A DNA stretch of 64,000 nt from Lachnoclostridium sp. An181. GTDB taxonomy: Bacteria > Bacillota > Clostridia > Lachnospirales > Lachnospiraceae. The notes under the pieces were generated by a model. It was not told where the DNA came from, did no database searches, and worked only from the letters and a program-made list of their open reading frames with translations. A program made the position numbers and the translations under genes. This document shows positions 62,509 to 64,000 of this stretch, one piece after another. Each line of letters starts with the position of its first letter. Position 1 is the stretch's first letter. Location: NCBI RefSeq assembly GCF_002160325.1, contig NZ_NFKJ01000003.1, positions 124,001 through 188,000 of the forward strand. The letters run 5' to 3'.

Positions 62509-63018
62509 TTATCTTTCCGCCATGCTGATGGCCTCAATACCGACACTTCCCCCGCGCACAACCTCGATGGACTGAAATTCTTCCTTCATAAGTTTGATGA
62601 CAGCATCGTTCTTTCCCGCGGTCTGAACAAAAAGCAAAAGAAGACTGTCCCGTCCATAGTCCACCACCTTTGCATCAAATGCCTGTGCAATCTGGAAAAG
62701 CTCCTCTTTCTCTTCTTTGTTGCATTTTTTTACTTTCACATAAAGAATTTCCAGCATACATACAGAGGAATCTGTAAAGTCCATCACTTTAATGACCTCC
62801 ACCATGCGGTTCAGCTGTTTTTTTATCTGCTCAAACGTCTCCTCATCGCTGGATGTCGCAATCGTCATTCTGGAAACTGTCGGATCTGCAGTGGTTCCTA
62901 CAGTCAGACTGTCCAGATTGTAGGATTTTCCGGAAAAGAGCCCGGAAATTTTTGAAAGTACACCTACCTGGTTTTCTACATAAAGGGAAATCCATCTTTG
63001 TTTTAGTTTTGCATTCAT
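62509..63018 (-). CDS. ilvN: acetolactate synthase small (regulatory) subunit
   Basis: A 169-residue regulatory subunit with an N-terminal ACT domain (ISLYVENQVGVLSKISGLFSGKSYNLDSL) split here as ISLYVENQVGVLSK and ISGLFSGKSYNLDSL, and a C-terminal ACT-like domain. It binds valine and gives feedback inhibition of IlvB. It follows ilvB by 15 bases. Confidence 0.95.
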   Translation of the reverse strand: MNAKLKQRWISLYVENQVGVLSKISGLFSGKSYNLDSLTVGTTADPTVSRMTIATSSDEETFEQIKKQLNRMVEVIKVMDFTDSSVCMLEILYVKVKKCNKEEKEELFQIAQAFDAKVVDYGRDSLLLLFVQTAGKNDAVIKLMKEEFQSIEVVRGGSVGIEAISMAER

Positions 63019-63033
63019 AATTCCGTCTCCTTC

Positions 63034-64000
63034 CTAACTTAACAGCATTTCTTCCAGTGTACCGCCCGGTTTGATCATCGGGTATACAAGCTCTTCCGCA
63101 TCAATGATAAATTCAATGAGCGTCGGCGCATTTTTATGTGTTTTTGCCTCCTCAAACGCTCCTGCAATGTCTTCTTCTTTTTCCACACGGATTCCATATG
63201 CTCCGTAGCTCTCAGCCAGTTTTACAAAATCCGGCCTGTATTTTGGCGGTTCCATGCTGCCTTCCTCCGCAGGGCATAAGTCCGTCATAGAGTATCTTCT
63301 TCCATAGAACAGTTTCTGCCATTGGCGCACCATTCCAAGGTAACTGTTATTAAACACACATAATATCAGCGGAAGTTTCTGGATCACCGCTGTCGCAAAC
63401 TCTTGAATATTCATCTGAAAGCCACCGTCCCCGTTAATGGAAATGACGGTTGCATCCGGATTGCCAAGCTGCGCTCCGATGGCACCTGGAAATCCGTATC
63501 CCATTGTTCCAAGCCCTCCGGATGTGACCAGTTTTTTCTTTTCATTCATCTCCAAAAACTGTGTCGTCCACATCTGGTGCTGTCCTACATCCGTCACTAC
63601 GATCGCCTCATCAAACTGCCTGTTCAGTTCTTCAATGATTTTCTGCGGAGTGATTCCCGGATGTTCCTTCATCTTCAGCGGATATCTTTCCTTCCATTCA
63701 TTAATCTGGCTCATCCATTCTTTTGTATCGGAAACCTCCACATACTCCAGCATTTTTTCAATCGCCTCTTTGGCATCCGCCACAATCGGGATATCCACCT
63801 GGATATTTCTGGAAATAGACGCTGTATCGATGTCAATGTGTACAATATTTGCTTTTGGCGCAAACTCATGGATTTTCCCTGTGATACGGTCATTGAATCT
63901 TGTTCCGATGGAGAACAAAAGATCGCATTCGCTCACAGCCATGTTGCACGCATAAGCACCGTGCATACCAAGATTTCCTATATACAGCGGATGATCTGTC
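63034..64000 (-). CDS. ilvB: acetolactate synthase large (catalytic) subunit, 5' part outside the window
   Basis: The last 321 or so codons of IlvB; the frame is open to the window edge with coding sequence (TDHPLYIGNLGMHG), so the start lies beyond 64000. The enzyme joins two pyruvates, or pyruvate and 2-oxobutyrate, using TPP. Visible are the central domain (GTRFNDRITG), VVTDVGQHQMW, GGLGTMGYGFPGAIGAQ and the TPP motif NGDGGFQMN ending in NNSYLG. First of the ilvB-ilvN pair. Confidence 0.96.
   Translation of the reverse strand, partial: TDHPLYIGNLGMHGAYACNMAVSECDLLFSIGTRFNDRITGKIHEFAPKANIVHIDIDTASISRNIQVDIPIVADAKEAIEKMLEYVEVSDTKEWMSQINEWKERYPLKMKEHPGITPQKIIEELNRQFDEAIVVTDVGQHQMWTTQFLEMNEKKKLVTSGGLGTMGYGFPGAIGAQLGNPDATVISINGDGGFQMNIQEFATAVIQKLPLILCVFNNSYLGMVRQWQKLFYGRRYSMTDLCPAEEGSMEPPKYRPDFVKLAESYGAYGIRVEKEEDIAGAFEEAKTHKNAPTLIEFIIDAEELVYPMIKPGGTLEEMLLS

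Noticed and set aside
1-64000. CRISPR array, tRNA or rRNA genes, prophage or intact insertion sequence
   Set aside because: No regularly spaced repeats, cloverleaf with conserved T-loop sequence, rRNA blocks, integrase or transposase was found on either strand.

Overview
The window reads as ordinary chromosome from a low-to-mid GC Gram-positive anaerobe of the Clostridia, most likely family Lachnospiraceae. Supporting signs are a PolC-type replicase, GSIII and GSI-type glutamine synthetases, LL-diaminopimelate aminotransferase, a 2-oxoacid:ferredoxin oxidoreductase (indolepyruvate type), an archaeal-type aspartyl-tRNA synthetase beside gatCAB, DUF4364 and DUF1385 proteins, sigma-A promoters and many intrinsic terminators. 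The genus cannot be fixed from this sequence alone. No rRNA, tRNA, CRISPR array, prophage or intact insertion sequence was seen.

Layout. 24-1396: nitroreductase, a small membrane protein and a bacteriohemerythrin. 1489-6060 (minus): aspS-gatC-gatA-gatB, an indirect route to Asn-tRNA and Gln-tRNA. 6193-19559: a nitrogen-assimilation block containing dapL, an ANTAR-domain regulator, a GSI-family protein, gltD, gltB and pyrG on the minus strand, and a divergent GSIII gene on the plus strand. The GSI-family, pyrG and GSIII genes each have a strong promoter followed by a terminator hairpin in the 5' leader. 19692-25685: purine permease, cold-shock protein, and paaK-iorA-iorB-ACT for aryl-pyruvate and aryl-acetate metabolism. 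25773-35041: polC overlapping ispG, a small lipid- or membrane-anchored protein, hisC, a second aminotransferase and a DUF2156 protein. 35267-39901: prfA, prmC, DUF1385, rpmE and rho. 40141-44486 (plus): malic enzyme, radical SAM protein, DUF4364 protein, then an ABC exporter behind a promoter-embedded inverted repeat. 44513-49694: rarA, tcdA, a polysaccharide deacetylase, a flavin reductase and a CBS-DRTGG pyrophosphatase. 49857-56030: S1-domain protein, nadE, hslO, a methyltransferase, and mgtE behind an M-box magnesium riboswitch. 56103-61239: an AT-richer accessory stretch with a decayed ABC exporter, an ECF sigma/membrane anti-sigma-like pair and an intact ABC exporter. 61387-64000: ilvE, ilvN and the 3' part of ilvB.

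How it fits together. The 6-19.5 kb block joins ammonium capture (GSIII, GOGAT) to glutamine-using CTP synthesis and to a regulator of the antiterminator family. The GSI-family protein next to that regulator has lost several residues that canonical GSI uses for ammonium and ATP phosphate binding, so it may be a sensor or an altered enzyme rather than the working synthetase. That protein, together with the leader attenuators that share a 5'-arm core, is the best candidate for something undescribed here. A second curiosity is a 34-36 nt hairpin element with a fixed 16-nt loop that occurs twice, each time directly after an intrinsic terminator.
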